DNA from: Stagonosporopsis chrysanthemi
Taxonomy: Eukaryota; Ascomycota; Dothideomycetes; Pleosporales; Didymellaceae
Direction: 5' to 3'
Assembly: GCA_022560025.1 (NCBI GenBank)
Contig: JAFISE010000075.1
Location: 62,001 to 126,000, forward strand
Length of the DNA: 64,000 nucleotides
The translations under genes were made by a program, and so were the position numbers. Positions 1 to 11,799 of the stretch are shown here, piece after piece. Every line of letters begins with the position of its first letter. Positions within the stretch are counted from its first letter, which is position 1. The notes below the pieces were generated by a model. That model saw only the letters and a program-made list of their open reading frames with translations. It did not search any database and was not told the origin of the DNA.

Positions 1-36
1 GCGATCGCGCTCAGTGCGCTTGTAGACGACCGACAT
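1..36 (-). CDS. Possible 5' end of a gene running off the left edge
   Basis: On the minus strand an ATG at 36 opens a frame with no stop through the window edge (12 codons, MSVVYKRTERDR). The start resembles the basic, Arg-rich beginnings of some fungal hypothetical proteins, but 12 residues are far too few to name a family. The 1.5 kb to its right has no other obvious gene and would be its promoter side. The sequence to the left of the window decides whether this is real. Confidence 0.25.
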   Translation of the reverse strand, partial: MSVVYKRTERDR

Positions 37-1564
37 GATGGGCAGCGCACGGTGGGGGCCAGGACGTGGGGCGGGCTGTCACAGCGCGGGGTTGCAGAGT
101 GTGCGGGTTTGCGTGTGGCCTCGAGTGGGAGCTGTGGTGGCAGCGAGTCCGCGAAGTGGTCGCGGTCCACGGCGTCTAGCTAGCGAGTGGGCGGGGCGGG
201 TGAAGCGGGAGTGTGCAGCGGTGGTGCCGATCGCAGTCCACAGGATTGGCGAACGCGTTGATCAACACGCTCACGGGTGTGAGGATGCACAGTGTGCAGG
301 CAGAATGGCGGTGCAATAGTGAGAAATAGGATGACGGAGAGGACGGGCTGGGCGCACGACGAGCCCTCAGCAGGGCGGGATCGGGCGCACCTTGGAAGAT
401 GCTGGATGTCCAGGGTCCTGTTGATTCGATGACGTACGTAGCTTCTGACCTGAACTTGGAAGTCGCGAGGGCCAACACACGACGCTCAGACCGACGACAG
501 ACTGCCTGCTTCTATACCCATTGTGAAGGCTACGGTCGCTAAGCTCTGTTGTCCCTTCCGCTCGTGGCGTGGCGCAAACCTGCCTCTTCTAGAAAGCAAA
601 GTGTGCCCTCACCGTGCTGCTGCGGCCATCGTGAAGGGCCGCCTGCAGGAGCCCTGTCAGCCTTGATGCGAACTGTCCGCTTAACACGGATCACATGTAT
701 GCAATCATGGTACAACACCAGCTCACCGGACCTCACTCGCCAGCTGCGCGAATCTGCTCGCATAGCCCTCTACACGGTGAGCAGAGACTCCACGCCGTTG
801 GGCACGGTGGTCCCCATCATGCGGCTGACGGATGATGTGGGCGCCCACATGGTCCTTTGCTGCCTGATGCCCCGTGATCATGTACACGTTCGCACTACGA
901 ACAAACACCTGTCCTCGAGGCGTTACGCCTTCTGCTCGTTCTCATAAGAGTCATGACGGCTCAGAGTTTGTATCATATCGGTCCTTTCCAAGGACATGCT
1001 GCAGTGGAACAAGCGTTGGGCTGGAGTCATTCAGGGCACCAAGCTGGTCTGCCCTGTCGACCTAGTTCCCATAGGTAATCCCCAAGATTCACCTATGGCA
1101 CTGTGCATGTCTGGGCTGCTTGTGCTTGGGTCTGTTTTGGGTAGAGAAGATCACCATTCACTGGCTGACTTCGGGCACCTAGGTGATACAGGAGGAGGCT
1201 ACGGCCTGCTCAACCACACTGCTAGCAGATCTTCCGGTGAAGCAGATGATGCACGAAGGCGATGATGGTATCTTGAGTGGTCAGCGTAAAAGGCGATTGG
1301 AAAGGTGGTAGTGCCCCTCACCGGAGGAGGAGCTGCCCAACACAGAATGTGAGGCTCGGCGGAAGGGAGCTGCCGCTGCCGCGTGTATTGCCACTGTTCA
1401 TTAGCGGCGAGCATACGGTGTCTAGCCAGGTATCGATTGCACCTTGAGTGGTGGTCTCGGTTAAGCGTGAGCAGAGAGGCTCGTTGCTGAGTCCGGTATA
1501 CGCATCGATTGGTACAGTCTATCGCTTTCTACATGCAAGAACGAAATGAGCATTCACACATAAC
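37..1564. other. Intergenic, no credible gene
   Basis: About 1.5 kb between the possible left-edge gene and the 3' end of the secreted Cys-rich gene. Open frames on both strands are short, overlap each other and show no recognisable domain, signal peptide or plausible splice structure. The longest (549-947, plus strand) looks compositional. I see no tRNA or repeat here. Confidence 0.6.
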
Positions 1565-2405
1565 TTAGACAAAAAGAGCAACGATGCCTGCAAATCCGCC
1601 GGCAGCCCCAAGGACTGCCTGTGCCGTCTTCATAGCTCCAGCTGAAGATTGCGTCGTGGTGGCTACCCGTGTTGCCGCTGTTGCTGCCGTGTTGATTCTT
1701 GGACGGTCATCAATCGAGCTCGTGCTAGTTCTCGAAGGCTGCGTAGCGCTGGTGTTCTCATCATCGTCATCCACCAAAGACGAAGAACGTGGTAAGCCGC
1801 TGACGCTGGTAGAGCGCGCTGCGCTAGACACACTGACTGCTCCAGCTGTCGGTGTTGCAACGACCTGTACCCTCACGCTCGTGGAACCGCATACGTAGTG
1901 GCTCACCGAGCCTTCGTCGACCTCGCCCCACATGGTCATGCATACGCCTGCTGTGGACGCGGTACAAGCAAGCGCATACGCGTCGTTCGCACACGCTGAG
2001 TCGGAGAGACAAGAGCTGATAGATGCTGAACCAACGCAAGTGGTAAACAATTCGCAGTCCGAGCGCATTGTGCCAGTACAGCAACCGAACCAGGAGACAG
2101 TGTCGTCATAGAGACAGGTACCGACTGAGCAGGACACAGGAGCCTCTGTAGCCTGCGTTAGTGTACAGTTAAACTGCCTCTCATGGGTAGTACAAACCGC
2201 TGTCTCCTTCAATATAGCCACACATTCCTTGGTCTCTTTGTTGCCGACGGAAGAGCTCAAGCAAGGACACAGGTCCCCCGGTAGGTCTGGGTGACTGTCC
2301 GTTCAAATTGAGCTCGCGTACCGCAGTCGGAGCAGGTCCAGGGAATGCGATGCCCAATGCAGTTGGGCTCAGAGCCAGCAGGGCTATGGCTGAGAGGACG
2401 AACAT
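1565..2405 (-). CDS. Cys-rich secreted, GPI-anchored serine/threonine-rich protein
   Basis: Two exons (2405-2198 and 2145-1565); the intron 2146-2197 is 52 bp, GT-AG, with a CACTAAC-type branch point, giving 262 aa. A signal peptide covers residues 1 to about 19. The short linker ends in a dibasic FRR at 52-54, a possible processing site. A module with 12 cysteines (62, 75, 80, 91, 92, 100, 106, 115, 121, 130, 138, 155) contains the CGY start and WFGCC core seen in many uncharacterised ascomycete surface proteins. A Ser/Thr/Asp-rich stalk follows, and a hydrophobic C-terminus of about 20 residues fits a GPI attachment signal. It is probably displayed on the plasma membrane or cell wall. Function is unknown; a role in surface structure or host/environment interaction is only possible. 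The intron call is firm because it alone joins the two frames that carry the conserved module. Confidence 0.8.
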
Positions 2406-3333
2406 ATCGAACGATCAATGTAAGGATCCTTGATCTGGTGTGGGTTGTTTACGCTTCAGTCTTTGCAATTTTCTCAGCTTCGATGGGAACGCAAACTTAT
2501 AGCTGTCTCGGTCTGCATGATATTGAAGTTGCGCAGCGCGGTCAATCTCATAAGAACAAAAAAAGGTCCCAAAAGGGCTGAGAGCTGAACCCACAGCAGG
2601 CACTTTCGATATCCACATGATTGGATAGTCCTGCTTTTTAGAGTATGGCAGGCTTGCAACAAGGACGCGTGTGGTTATGGATGACTTGGCAGGAGATGTG
2701 ATAGGAAGCCATGTCTTTTGCGGCTTGTATACTTGACCAGAATTGATGAACATAGGCGAACAACAGGGGCAGTGAGCCTCACGCCGGTGTAGAGTTTGCG
2801 GAACGGCGCCACGTTGTCCAGAAATACGACAGGTAGCCAAGAGAAGGCTGGATCGAAGATCGAAGAACGACGTCCAAACAGAAAGTCTTTTGAAGTACGG
2901 TCGAGGGTGCTATTACCAGTGATGTGCTTATCAGATGCAAAACGCGTTCAAACGAGTACCTTAATAAAAAATACAAGTCGCGGGGAATGGGCGACACGGT
3001 GATTGCCGAGAAGTTCGTTCTTGTTCAGCCTTGAGGAAGATACGGCTGTTCCTTCTACATTGGGTCTGGGCAGTGCATGAGCTGAAAAGCGCTCGTGTTA
3101 TTAGTAGGCAGTCGATAAGGGTGCCTCATTCTTGCTGCCTGACGGCAAGGCCGAGTCAGGGCTGGGTGTATGCGCTGGAAGCCACTGCGCAGAAATTGTG
3201 TAAGGAGGTTGTGCTGAGGTCGAGGTTGTAAAGAAGACGAGCCAGGGTCATGACGATCCCCGGAGGCGAGTGCAGCCGCGACAGTCCCAAAAGTCTAGGA
3301 GCTATGATGCTTACTTGGGAACACACCTCTCCC
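2406..3333. other. Intergenic between divergent genes
   Basis: About 0.9 kb between the start of the secreted Cys-rich gene (minus) and the start of the Mrm2 gene (plus), so it should carry both promoters. Open frames in it (for example 2415-2840 minus) have no recognisable domain. No clear TATA box or repeat was seen. Confidence 0.6.
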
Positions 3334-4582
3334 ATGCTTTCACGACGCGTCTTTCGCCAGCTCACTGACAGCGTCCTGGAAGAGTCAGTATGCGCTACGA
3401 GGGCATTTTGTCTTGCTGCCAGATGCACTTCATGTTCGCCTTGTATTCGAGTCAATGCGCCATGTGCTCGCTATGCATCATCTTCGTCAACGAGATGGAA
3501 AACGCGTCAAGGCAATGATCACTTTGCTCGCGAAGCTCGCGTGCAGGGGCTAAAGAGTCGCGCTGCTTTCAAGCTGCTCGAGGTAGTTGGACAGTGCAGT
3601 TGTGTAGTCTCAATACTGATGCAAATCAGCTGAATGAAAAGCACAAACTCTTCACACCTGGCCAGACTGTCGTTGATCTTGTACGCCCACCTCCTGCAGC
3701 AGAGGCGTTTGCTAACTCAGTCAAGGGTTTTGCGCCAGGCTCATGGTCTCAGGTCGCGGTAAATCGCACAGCACCTGATGGGCGAGTAATAGGCATCGAT
3801 TTGATACCCGCGCAGCCCCCTCGAGGTGTTTCTACGATACAAGGCAACTTCTTGTCTCCAGAAATCCAAGACCATGTTAGAGCATACGTGCGCGATCCCC
3901 ACTTGGGCCGACTACGCAAGCAGACCATATCAGAGGAGCCGGATGGTCTCACCGAAGAGCAGGTTGACGACTTGGACCGTGGGTACATTGACATCGAGAG
4001 GCGAGCTCAAATGGAGGGACTTGAGATGGAATTCCCGGAGCAACAAGCAAAAACACCAGAAAGCATTTCAGATGCCAAGCTGTCACAAAAGGAACGGGAT
4101 TTGCGCGACGGGCGAGTTGTGGATGTGGTGCTTAGTGACATGTCAGAACCCTGGGACCAAGTCGCCGGCCTCTACAAGAAGAGCCTTAGTGACCCGTACT
4201 TTAGGTTGATGAACACCAGCGGGAATGCCTTTAGAGATCACGCTGGCAGCATGGTAAGACTGCACATCATTCGCTTAGATGGCGAGGCTGATCTTTCAGG
4301 ACCTCTGCACGGCAGCCCTGACGTTCGCATTCGACACAGTGAAGACTGGTGGACACTTCTTGTGCAAGTTCTATCAAGGTCCGGAAGAGAAAGCGTTCGA
4401 AACGAAACTGAAGCGATTATTTGCCAGGGTGTCGCGAGAAAAGCCCGAGTCTTCGCGCAACGTATGTTTGTTGGAGAGTTTGCAAGTATCTCACTGATAT
4501 ATGGCAGGCATCAAAAGAGGCATACTTTGTGGCACTGCGGCGGAAAGAGGCACCATCAAGACAAGAAGTTTTCCGAGAGTGA
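3334..4582 (+). CDS. mrm2: Mitochondrial 21S rRNA 2'-O-methyltransferase (FtsJ/RrmJ family)
   Basis: Five exons: 3334-3582, 3630-3680, 3726-4253, 4300-4461, 4508-4582; four introns of 45-47 bp; 354 aa. The product should methylate the ribose of a uridine in the large mitochondrial rRNA using S-adenosylmethionine. The Rossmann segment APGSWSQVA (SAM motif I) follows VVDLG. The FtsJ catalytic tetrad K-D-K-E is visible as SRAAFKLLE, LSDMSEP, CKFYQG and SKEAYFVA. An acidic, charged insert lies between GNFLSPEIQ and the DMSEP strand. The N-terminus is Arg/Ser/Cys-rich without acidic runs, fitting a mitochondrial presequence. I chose the ATG at 3334 (MLSRRVF); in-frame ATGs also exist at 3304 and 3307, so the start is the least certain part. 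The Ssr4 gene begins 254 bp downstream on the same strand. Confidence 0.9.
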
Positions 4583-4836
4583 GTGCAGACGGTCATGATG
4601 TAATTTTTGCCTATAGCTGCGTTGGTAAAGCAAACAATACCGAATGTGACAGCGTGGGTGTTGATGCACCGATTGTTACTAGTGTCTAGGCCCGTGCCCT
4701 GCTTGGCGTGAACTCGCGATCCGCTCGTTGAACGCGCCAGAGTTCCATCCACAGCATTGCGAGCACTCGCGTCCGCCGACCACATATCCGGATACTTTGA
4801 TTCGCGCGGTATCGCTGTCGCATTACATCTCTCAAG

Positions 4837-6972
4837 ATGTACGGCATGAATCAAGCGTACAATGCCGGCGGCGCTGACCCCAGCGCTCAGGTGCCGAATC
4901 ATCTGGTGAGTGCGCGAGCAGCTATCCATAGACAGCTCGAAGGTGGCTAACAACACAGCTCGCGCACGTCCACTTAGTGTCTTCGTACAGGTTTCCTGTC
5001 CTGCCACAGCTTCGACCAGAGCAAGCTGTTGAATACCTCATGAAAGGACCGCAGATCGTGCGCGATACATCACCGGTTGCCTGGTCCTACTTCGCGTCAC
5101 CGCCGCAGGATGGCACCGTCATTCTCACATGGCAGCCCCCTAGAATGGGAACCCATTTCGCGTCTGACGGCATGGTCTGGGCTGACCCCGAGCAAGCCTT
5201 TGACATGCCCGTCCGCGGCTATGTATGCGCTCTTGGTATCTACGACCATGAGAAGCCAGGCTGACTCTCCGTAGACACTGCAAGTGCTTGTCCACAACAC
5301 GGGCTACCACTATCCCCACGAGCCGTTTGCCATGCATTCTCGATACCGATACAGACTCACCGCCGGGCCAGGCACCATTGATCCAAATCTGTGGCTTGTA
5401 CACTACAAGCCTGCCGACCAGCAACACCGACTTGCCGCAGGACAGATTCCCGTATCACGAGAGGTTCAGGCTACGCTGCAGATGCGTGCTCAGCTTCAGG
5501 CTGCCGGACCTCTTATGCGCAAAGAGTTCATGCTGCACGATGCTTCCAACTGGCCGAAAGTCGAGTTTGGACAGCAAGCGGCAATGCGACAGCCACAACA
5601 GCCATACTACAACCCTATGCAGCCAGGACGGCCCTATGTGACACAGCCTCCTCCACCAAAGCGTTTACGCGGTACTGCTCCCGCGCAAGCCAGAGCCCCA
5701 GTTGCTGGAGCTGCCCTTCCAGATACTTCTCTCGAAGATGAAGAAAACGCCACACAAGACGCATTCGATTTCCTGACGCCCCGTGAGATCAGCTTGTCCA
5801 GGTACAAGCAGCACCACGAGTGGATGGAGGAGATCTTCTCTTCGCCTTACGCTGTAGGGAGTATCGCGCCGATTGACCTTGGTCTAGGTTTGATGGGCGA
5901 GCTTGCTCCTCTAACGGCCGGCATTTTGGATGTTTCAGGTGCTGAGAATCCGGACACTGCCAAGGACAAGTACAAAATCAAAGACTATTACAGGATGAAC
6001 CCAGAGCACTTGAAGGACTTCGAAACACGGGTAGCCGAGTATACAAAGACTGAACAAGCCGAGATAGACAAGATGAAGGCTGACCACGCGCGTAAAATGG
6101 CCCAGCTGAAGCGGACGAGAACCTACATCAAAGCTGAAAGGAGGCTGCGAGACCTCTCGCGCTCAGCGGTTAACGAGGACGAAGGCTCCGATCCCTCCGA
6201 GGGTGTTGTGCAAGACCTTGAGAAGTCACTGGGTGTTACTTTCGACGCGAAAAAATCAGTGGTTTGTGTGGACAAGGGAGGCTTCATTGAAAGGCAGCCA
6301 TCTCCACCTCACAAGGTGCAAGTCAACGGCAACGGAACACAGTCGAACTCCAACGGTGCCTCGAATGGGTCCACCAACGATGGTGCATCTGATTTCGACA
6401 ACACCGCAGCATCCTTGCTCGATCAGTACGGAACTGGATCGTTGGGGGGTACACCCGGTAATATTTCGATGCCTCCTATGTCACAGCCACCTAGTCAATC
6501 GCAATCGGCGGTTGGGACACCCAATGTACTGAGTGGGAACACTGCACAGCCGCAATCGTTCGACCAACAAACCCCGCATCTGGACACAGAAGTCGGCAAC
6601 GATCTTCTGGACCTTGACGTAGAAATGTCAGGCATGACAAATGCGGACGATAAAACAACCGACGATTGGGTTGTAGTGGACCAGCAAGCAGGTACCGCAC
6701 AAGCACCGGGCGGCAACCCGCAGCCAGTCACAAACAACAGCACAACATCGAACGACCAGAGCACATTGGGCCAGTCCACGGTCGATGCTGATGCAGGCAG
6801 TATGTTCGACAGTGTTCCAGACTTCGCGAACTTCGAAGGTATCGATTCTGCGGGTGACGCATTGGCGGATTTCGGACAGGACGATAACATGGGTCTTGGC
6901 GATCTGGTGGATGATTCTGCGTTCGGAGATGCATTTCACGAAGAGATGGGTGGTGATGGGAATAACGCATGA
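4837..6972 (+). CDS. ssr4: SWI/SNF and RSC chromatin-remodelling subunit Ssr4 (DUF1750)
   Basis: Three exons: 4837-4905, 4959-5222, 5275-6972 (introns 53 and 52 bp), 676 aa. The first two thirds match the fungal DUF1750/Ssr4 family: LAHVHLVSSYRFPVLPQL, an SPVAWSYF...DGTVILTWQP block, and DPNLWLVHY. A TPREISLSRYKQHHEWMEEI segment and a YRMNPEHLKDFE...coiled, Lys/Glu-rich stretch (around residues 310-370) follow. The C-terminal 250 residues are Asn/Ser/Gln-rich and acidic, probably disordered. Ssr4 is known in Schizosaccharomyces pombe as a subunit of SWI/SNF and RSC, so a nuclear remodelling role is expected. The start is fixed by a short first exon whose donor GTGAGT joins in phase to the conserved block. 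The stop is followed by 1.2 kb without a gene. Confidence 0.88.
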
Positions 6973-8161
6973 GTTCAGCCTACCATTGGGATGGCATGAT
7001 GTGCTACGTGACCCTAATAAGGGTTGCTTTTGGGTCTGCGCGATTCGGCGAACGGAGAAACGGAGTATCATCACGGAAGGACGATGGTTCCAGTGGACCT
7101 CTGTTTTCCTTTGATGCTTGTATAAGTACGAAGCTGAAAACCACGAGGTTCTAGACGGGCGCGGTTTTTGTGCTATCAGACTGTCTACGACGATCGCCAC
7201 TGAATGTGAACTCTAGTGCACACCATGACGTTCCCGAAACAAGTTGTCGGATCTCAACGCAGGGCTCAGACGCATCTATGTCTTGAAGTGAAATTAGATT
7301 CTGGTTCAGATCGATGTCGTACAATCACAGAGGCTGAACGAGCCGTTCCAGTGTAACACTCGCGACCAATCAAGAAGGCACGTTCACGCGGTGGCTAAAG
7401 CTTCGTTCATTGCACCACCTCGTTCCTGCTAATTGCCAGCCACGACTTTGACAACGGCAGTACATGCAGCCAGCCCTGGAATCATCGATAATCCCAGATG
7501 AGACTAATGTCGTCAATGGGGACACGCTGTCATACAGTCACGACTGCCGACAAGGCGAAACACCGTGGGTTCGCCCTGATAGTCACGTTGGGTACACGGC
7601 TTCCTCCATCAGGATCTCGCGCATGCAACACGTCTCTTCCACGGTGTACCCTTGATCGGAGATTGCGTAAGCATCTAATCACCATAGGTGTGTACCGACG
7701 ACAGCTGGGTCTGTCTTCTGACCTCCAGAAGAAGGGTCCAGTCATTCCACCCCAGCCGACTACAGCAAACCGATCGAACCGATCTAAATGGTCGCAAGAT
7801 ATCGCGACCGCGTCGCGTCAATAGACAGACGCCCCTTTGAGAACAAACTAGTTGCGATAGTCTCGCGTTGTGGATCGCTACGACGCCTGCGGTGACACAG
7901 ATTGAGACAGTATGCGCTATGGACAGCGAAATCATCGCTTCAAGGGCCCGAGCGTATGTTGCTTCAGGATTTCGAGGCCCCATGTGGCACATTTGGCACG
8001 TTTGTGTAGTGTGTGATCTCCTTTTTCGAAGGGTAGTGCATAGAGCAGATTCCCTTTTACCACCCCTGCACCACATCTTGATACCACATCGCTTCAAACA
8101 AAGACTCTTTGACTATTGGCGTTAACTGGGCTGCAAAGTTTACAGCTTTCAGATAATCAGC
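6973..8161. other. Intergenic, no credible gene
   Basis: About 1.2 kb between the 3' end of ssr4 and the tyrosinase start. Only short overlapping frames on both strands with no recognisable domain. It should contain the ssr4 terminator region and the tyrosinase promoter; I could not identify a clear element. Confidence 0.6.
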
Positions 8162-10393
8162 ATGGCTACCATCACAGTTGCTCGAGCACTTCAATGGTTG
8201 CTCTTGGTTGGATTGCTCTGCTCGCCCACACATTCCAAGATTATCCGCGCACACCGACGGCGACATGCTGTGATGGATCTTCACCATATACATCCTCACA
8301 TACGACGTCAAGATCCAAGCACTGGTGTCTACCCCGTACTAGGCATTCCGACATTCGGTGTCAATACCACAGCACCTCGGCTAGAAATCCGTGAACTACA
8401 GCGGAATCGAGATTTGTTCAACCTCTACCTACTGGGTCTCCAGCGCTGGCAGAATACTAATCAAGATGACAAGTTCTCGTACTTTCAGGTTGCTGGTAAG
8501 TCACTAGCCTTAGAGGCTACCGGCTTGTCTCTATATGAACTGATCGTGGCCAGGCATCCATGGCCGACCGTTCATATCTTGGGATGACGTGCCCGGACGT
8601 CCGCAACCTTTAGAGGGCTACAAAGAGGGGTATTGTCACCACAGTAGCAACCTCTTTCCAACCTGGCATCGACCTTTTCTGGCTCTAGTAGAGGTAAGTC
8701 CTCTTGACCAATGATTAACGGGCAGTCGGCTCAACATTCTAGGAACGTATCTATTATCATGCCAAGGCAGTTGTTGCCGACTTTCCAGAAGGAAATTTGA
8801 AAACGCGTATGCTTGCTGCATTACCAGCACTCAGAATACCGTTCTGGGACGCCGCTGCTGTACCTCCAATTGGCACTGGATCATATCCATGTAAGCGCGA
8901 ATGTATCCTACCGGGCTTGCGTGAAAGTTGAACGCATTAGGGAGTGTGCAGCGGAAGACCGTCGAGGTCGAACTTCCAGACGGAAACAGCTCAGTCGTAA
9001 CGACCATACCCAACCCTCTATTTTCATACACTTTCCATCCACTCCCTGGCAAAGACCTCTTTGTGAGTTGCATACTCCACAGACCAGATCACGTGCTGAA
9101 CTTAGAAGGGCAAACTTCCATGGACACACTGGCAGACAACACTGCGCTACCCCACAGATCGATATGCCCAGGCGCAGAGTCAAGATTCAAAGATTGCTTC
9201 GCAACTCGATCTCAATGTGGTCAATCTCAGGCAGCGAACGTACCAGATGCTGGCTATGCAGAAAGACTACCATCAGATTAGTAACAACATGGTCGACAAT
9301 GGTGGTGTCCTTGACAGTCTCGAGTCTGTACATGACACGATACACAACACAGTAGGCAGCGCAGGACCGGGACATATGACGAACGCTGCGTACTCGGCTT
9401 TCGACCCAGTTTTCTGGCTATTGCACACGAACATCGACCGTATGACCGCCATATGGCAGGCTCTGAACCCTGATAATTGGGTGACGAACCACTCCAACCC
9501 AACAGCCACGTTCACTTCGAATGCCGGAGCCTACGCAGACGAGCACACTCCTTTGCATCCTTTTCACCGCAACAGAGCTGGCGATTTCTGGACGTCCGCC
9601 AACGTTCGGGATCACACCGTGTTTGGATACACGTATCCAGAGCTCGTTGGTCTCTCAGAGGAAGATACTCTTGTGCGGAGAATAAATCAGCTGTACGGGG
9701 AGAACGCAAAGTCGCAGTTCTCATGGAAAGTGGGAGATCCAGCCCCTCTGCCTGCGCCAGGCAATGGCTACACGCTAAATGAGCGCCGATCGATCAGTAT
9801 GAGCAACCCTCAAACAGGTGAGTACCACTACCAGTATTTCGCCAATATCAAGGTACAGAAGTCTGGCTCAGAGGGTGGCTACAAGATTTTTGTGTTCGTG
9901 GGGCCGACAAGTGCAGCGACTGCCGGCGCAACCTATGATGCGACTGCATGGATGCGAGACCCCAGCTTCGTAGGCTTTACTGGGTTCCAGACTACGAACG
10001 GTCATGGAGACGGATATGCTGGCAGCTTGAAGGTGACAGGCGATGCGAATGGCGTTGTTGCAATGACAAGAGCGCTGGAGGAGCGTCTAAGGACAGGCGA
10101 TGTGACAAGTCTCGACGAGCTCACCGTGGGACAATACCTGCACGAGCAAATGAGCTGGAGAATCACAACAGTGAGTTCATGACCGACTCTTTGCGCTTGG
10201 TTTGGGACTGATGACCGCACAGGCTGATCACCGGATCATTGCGCCTGAGAATACGCCTGGATTCCAGATTGAAGTTTCGTATGCGAAGATGAAGCCTGCA
10301 ACGCCCAATTCGTTTCCTGAGATGGTGGGCGGCGGCTACAAGCAGTTATGGCAGGCGACCTTTGGGAAGTCAGGAGGTGCACAGGTCCGTTGA
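8162..10393 (+). CDS. Secreted tyrosinase (polyphenol oxidase, type-3 copper)
   Basis: Six exons: 8162-8495, 8554-8693, 8743-8890, 8941-9062, 9106-10170, 10223-10393; introns 58, 49, 50, 43 and 52 bp; 659 aa. The enzyme hydroxylates monophenols and oxidises o-diphenols to quinones, feeding melanin or phenol cross-linking. The CuA ligands are visible as H114 (AGIHGRP), H141 in GYCHHSS and H150 (PTWHRP); C139 sits where fungal tyrosinases form a Cys-His thioether. CuB ligands are H324 and H328 (HDTIH) and H355 (FWLLHTNIDR). The C-terminal third is the beta-rich domain that caps the active site in long fungal tyrosinases, ending in IEVSYAKM. The N-terminus (ARALQWLLLVGLLCSPTHS) is a clear signal peptide, followed by a basic His/Arg segment, so secretion is likely. 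Start chosen because it gives the signal peptide in frame with exon 1. Confidence 0.92.
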
Positions 10394-11799
10394 TGAATAA
10401 TCACTGGTTGGCGATGGGGAAGCCACGTTCTTAGAACTTCATTTCTGGCGTTATTCGGCGTACGTGCTTCGTGTGATGCCATCCCAGAGAGCGCAGGGAG
10501 GGCCGCTTTGATGTATTCGATTTGTTCTAGAAGCTTACAACACATGCATGGAGCACCTCAGTCCCTATGCTTGCTCCTGATCATCAACGCTCCGCATACC
10601 GGCATCGTCGGATCGCCTCACCGTTCCGCGACAGATCGCTGTTGGGTGCTGAACGCGTGTCCCGAGGCTCTTTTGAAATGCGAGGTTGTACAGATGGGTG
10701 GCGAAGCTCGTGCCGTGTCACCAGAATCCCGACAAACAGCTGCACCTGAACATCGACGTCAAATCATGAGGCTCACCGCCACTAATGTAGCCACTACATG
10801 TTGTGCATGAAAACAATGTACTATGTAGAATGTGAGGTTGTAGCGCAGAATCAACACGAAACACAGCCACGCAACGGGAAATGCGACGCTAGCAGCTCAA
10901 AATAGAAGAGGGTCCCAGAGCAGACAGGTGCGCTATCGAAATCTCCGTTGGGTAGCGGGTCTGTAAGCGGGTTGCTCGGGATCAGGTGAAGCACTAGGCG
11001 TGCCGAGTACGATGAGTGTGTACTGCGTTGGGTATGGACAATGCTTGTATGCAGCATTGCAAGTATCGATTCGTGGGCATACAGCGGCCCTCGAAGTTGT
11101 CCAAGGGAACGAGCAGCAGGAACTGAGGGTAGAAACACAGATCGGGACATCTGGCCGCGATGCCATCATGCCTACGTCGGCGGAGAGCGAGCGCAAATGG
11201 CAGCTGCAGGACAGCCGGGACTGAGATTTGGAGCGACGGCGTTGCCAAGGTCGACATTGCTGATGTGGTCCCACCTGCCACTACTGGCACCACTGCTCGC
11301 AGGGGGCACTGTGCGTCAACGAATTCACCCCCTGCCTTGCCTTCGAAAGCCCTCGCCGACGAATCGCAGTGGACTGATCACTGCCAATACGAGCAGCCTC
11401 ATGACGTGCACTCGCCGTCGCCCGTGAGCGAACGGCACGGCATGGCGTGCAACCGGCCTGCGGGCACGAGGCCACTGCAGCATATCCACCCTCGTATCCC
11501 CATGCCACGCCATCCAGCTTTTGCTTGTTGTCTTGTTTGCCAGAGGGTTCTTCCTTGTGACCAGTCAGAGAGCCGTGCCATTCTGTGGAGACGCTGTTTG
11601 ATCTCCCTCGCGCTGCGCAAATCAGCATCTCCCGCCTCGCCACACATCCTCCAGAAGCCTGCTGTTGTCGTGAGCCCTGTCCTGTGAGCGCCGTCCCATG
11701 AGCCGCTGTCCCCTTTCACTGGAATACGTCAATTAGCGGCTGGGATCTTCCATATCACTCGCCTCACCCGGGGATTGTTCTTGCCTCCACCATACAGCA
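10394..11799. other. Intergenic, no credible gene
   Basis: About 1.4 kb between the tyrosinase stop and the kelch gene start. Several overlapping frames of 60-175 codons occur on both strands but none has a domain, signal or plausible exon structure. It should hold the kelch-gene promoter and leader. Confidence 0.6.

Noticed and set aside
549..947. 132-codon plus-strand frame
   Set aside because: No domain, signal or splice support, and overlapping frames are open on the other strand.
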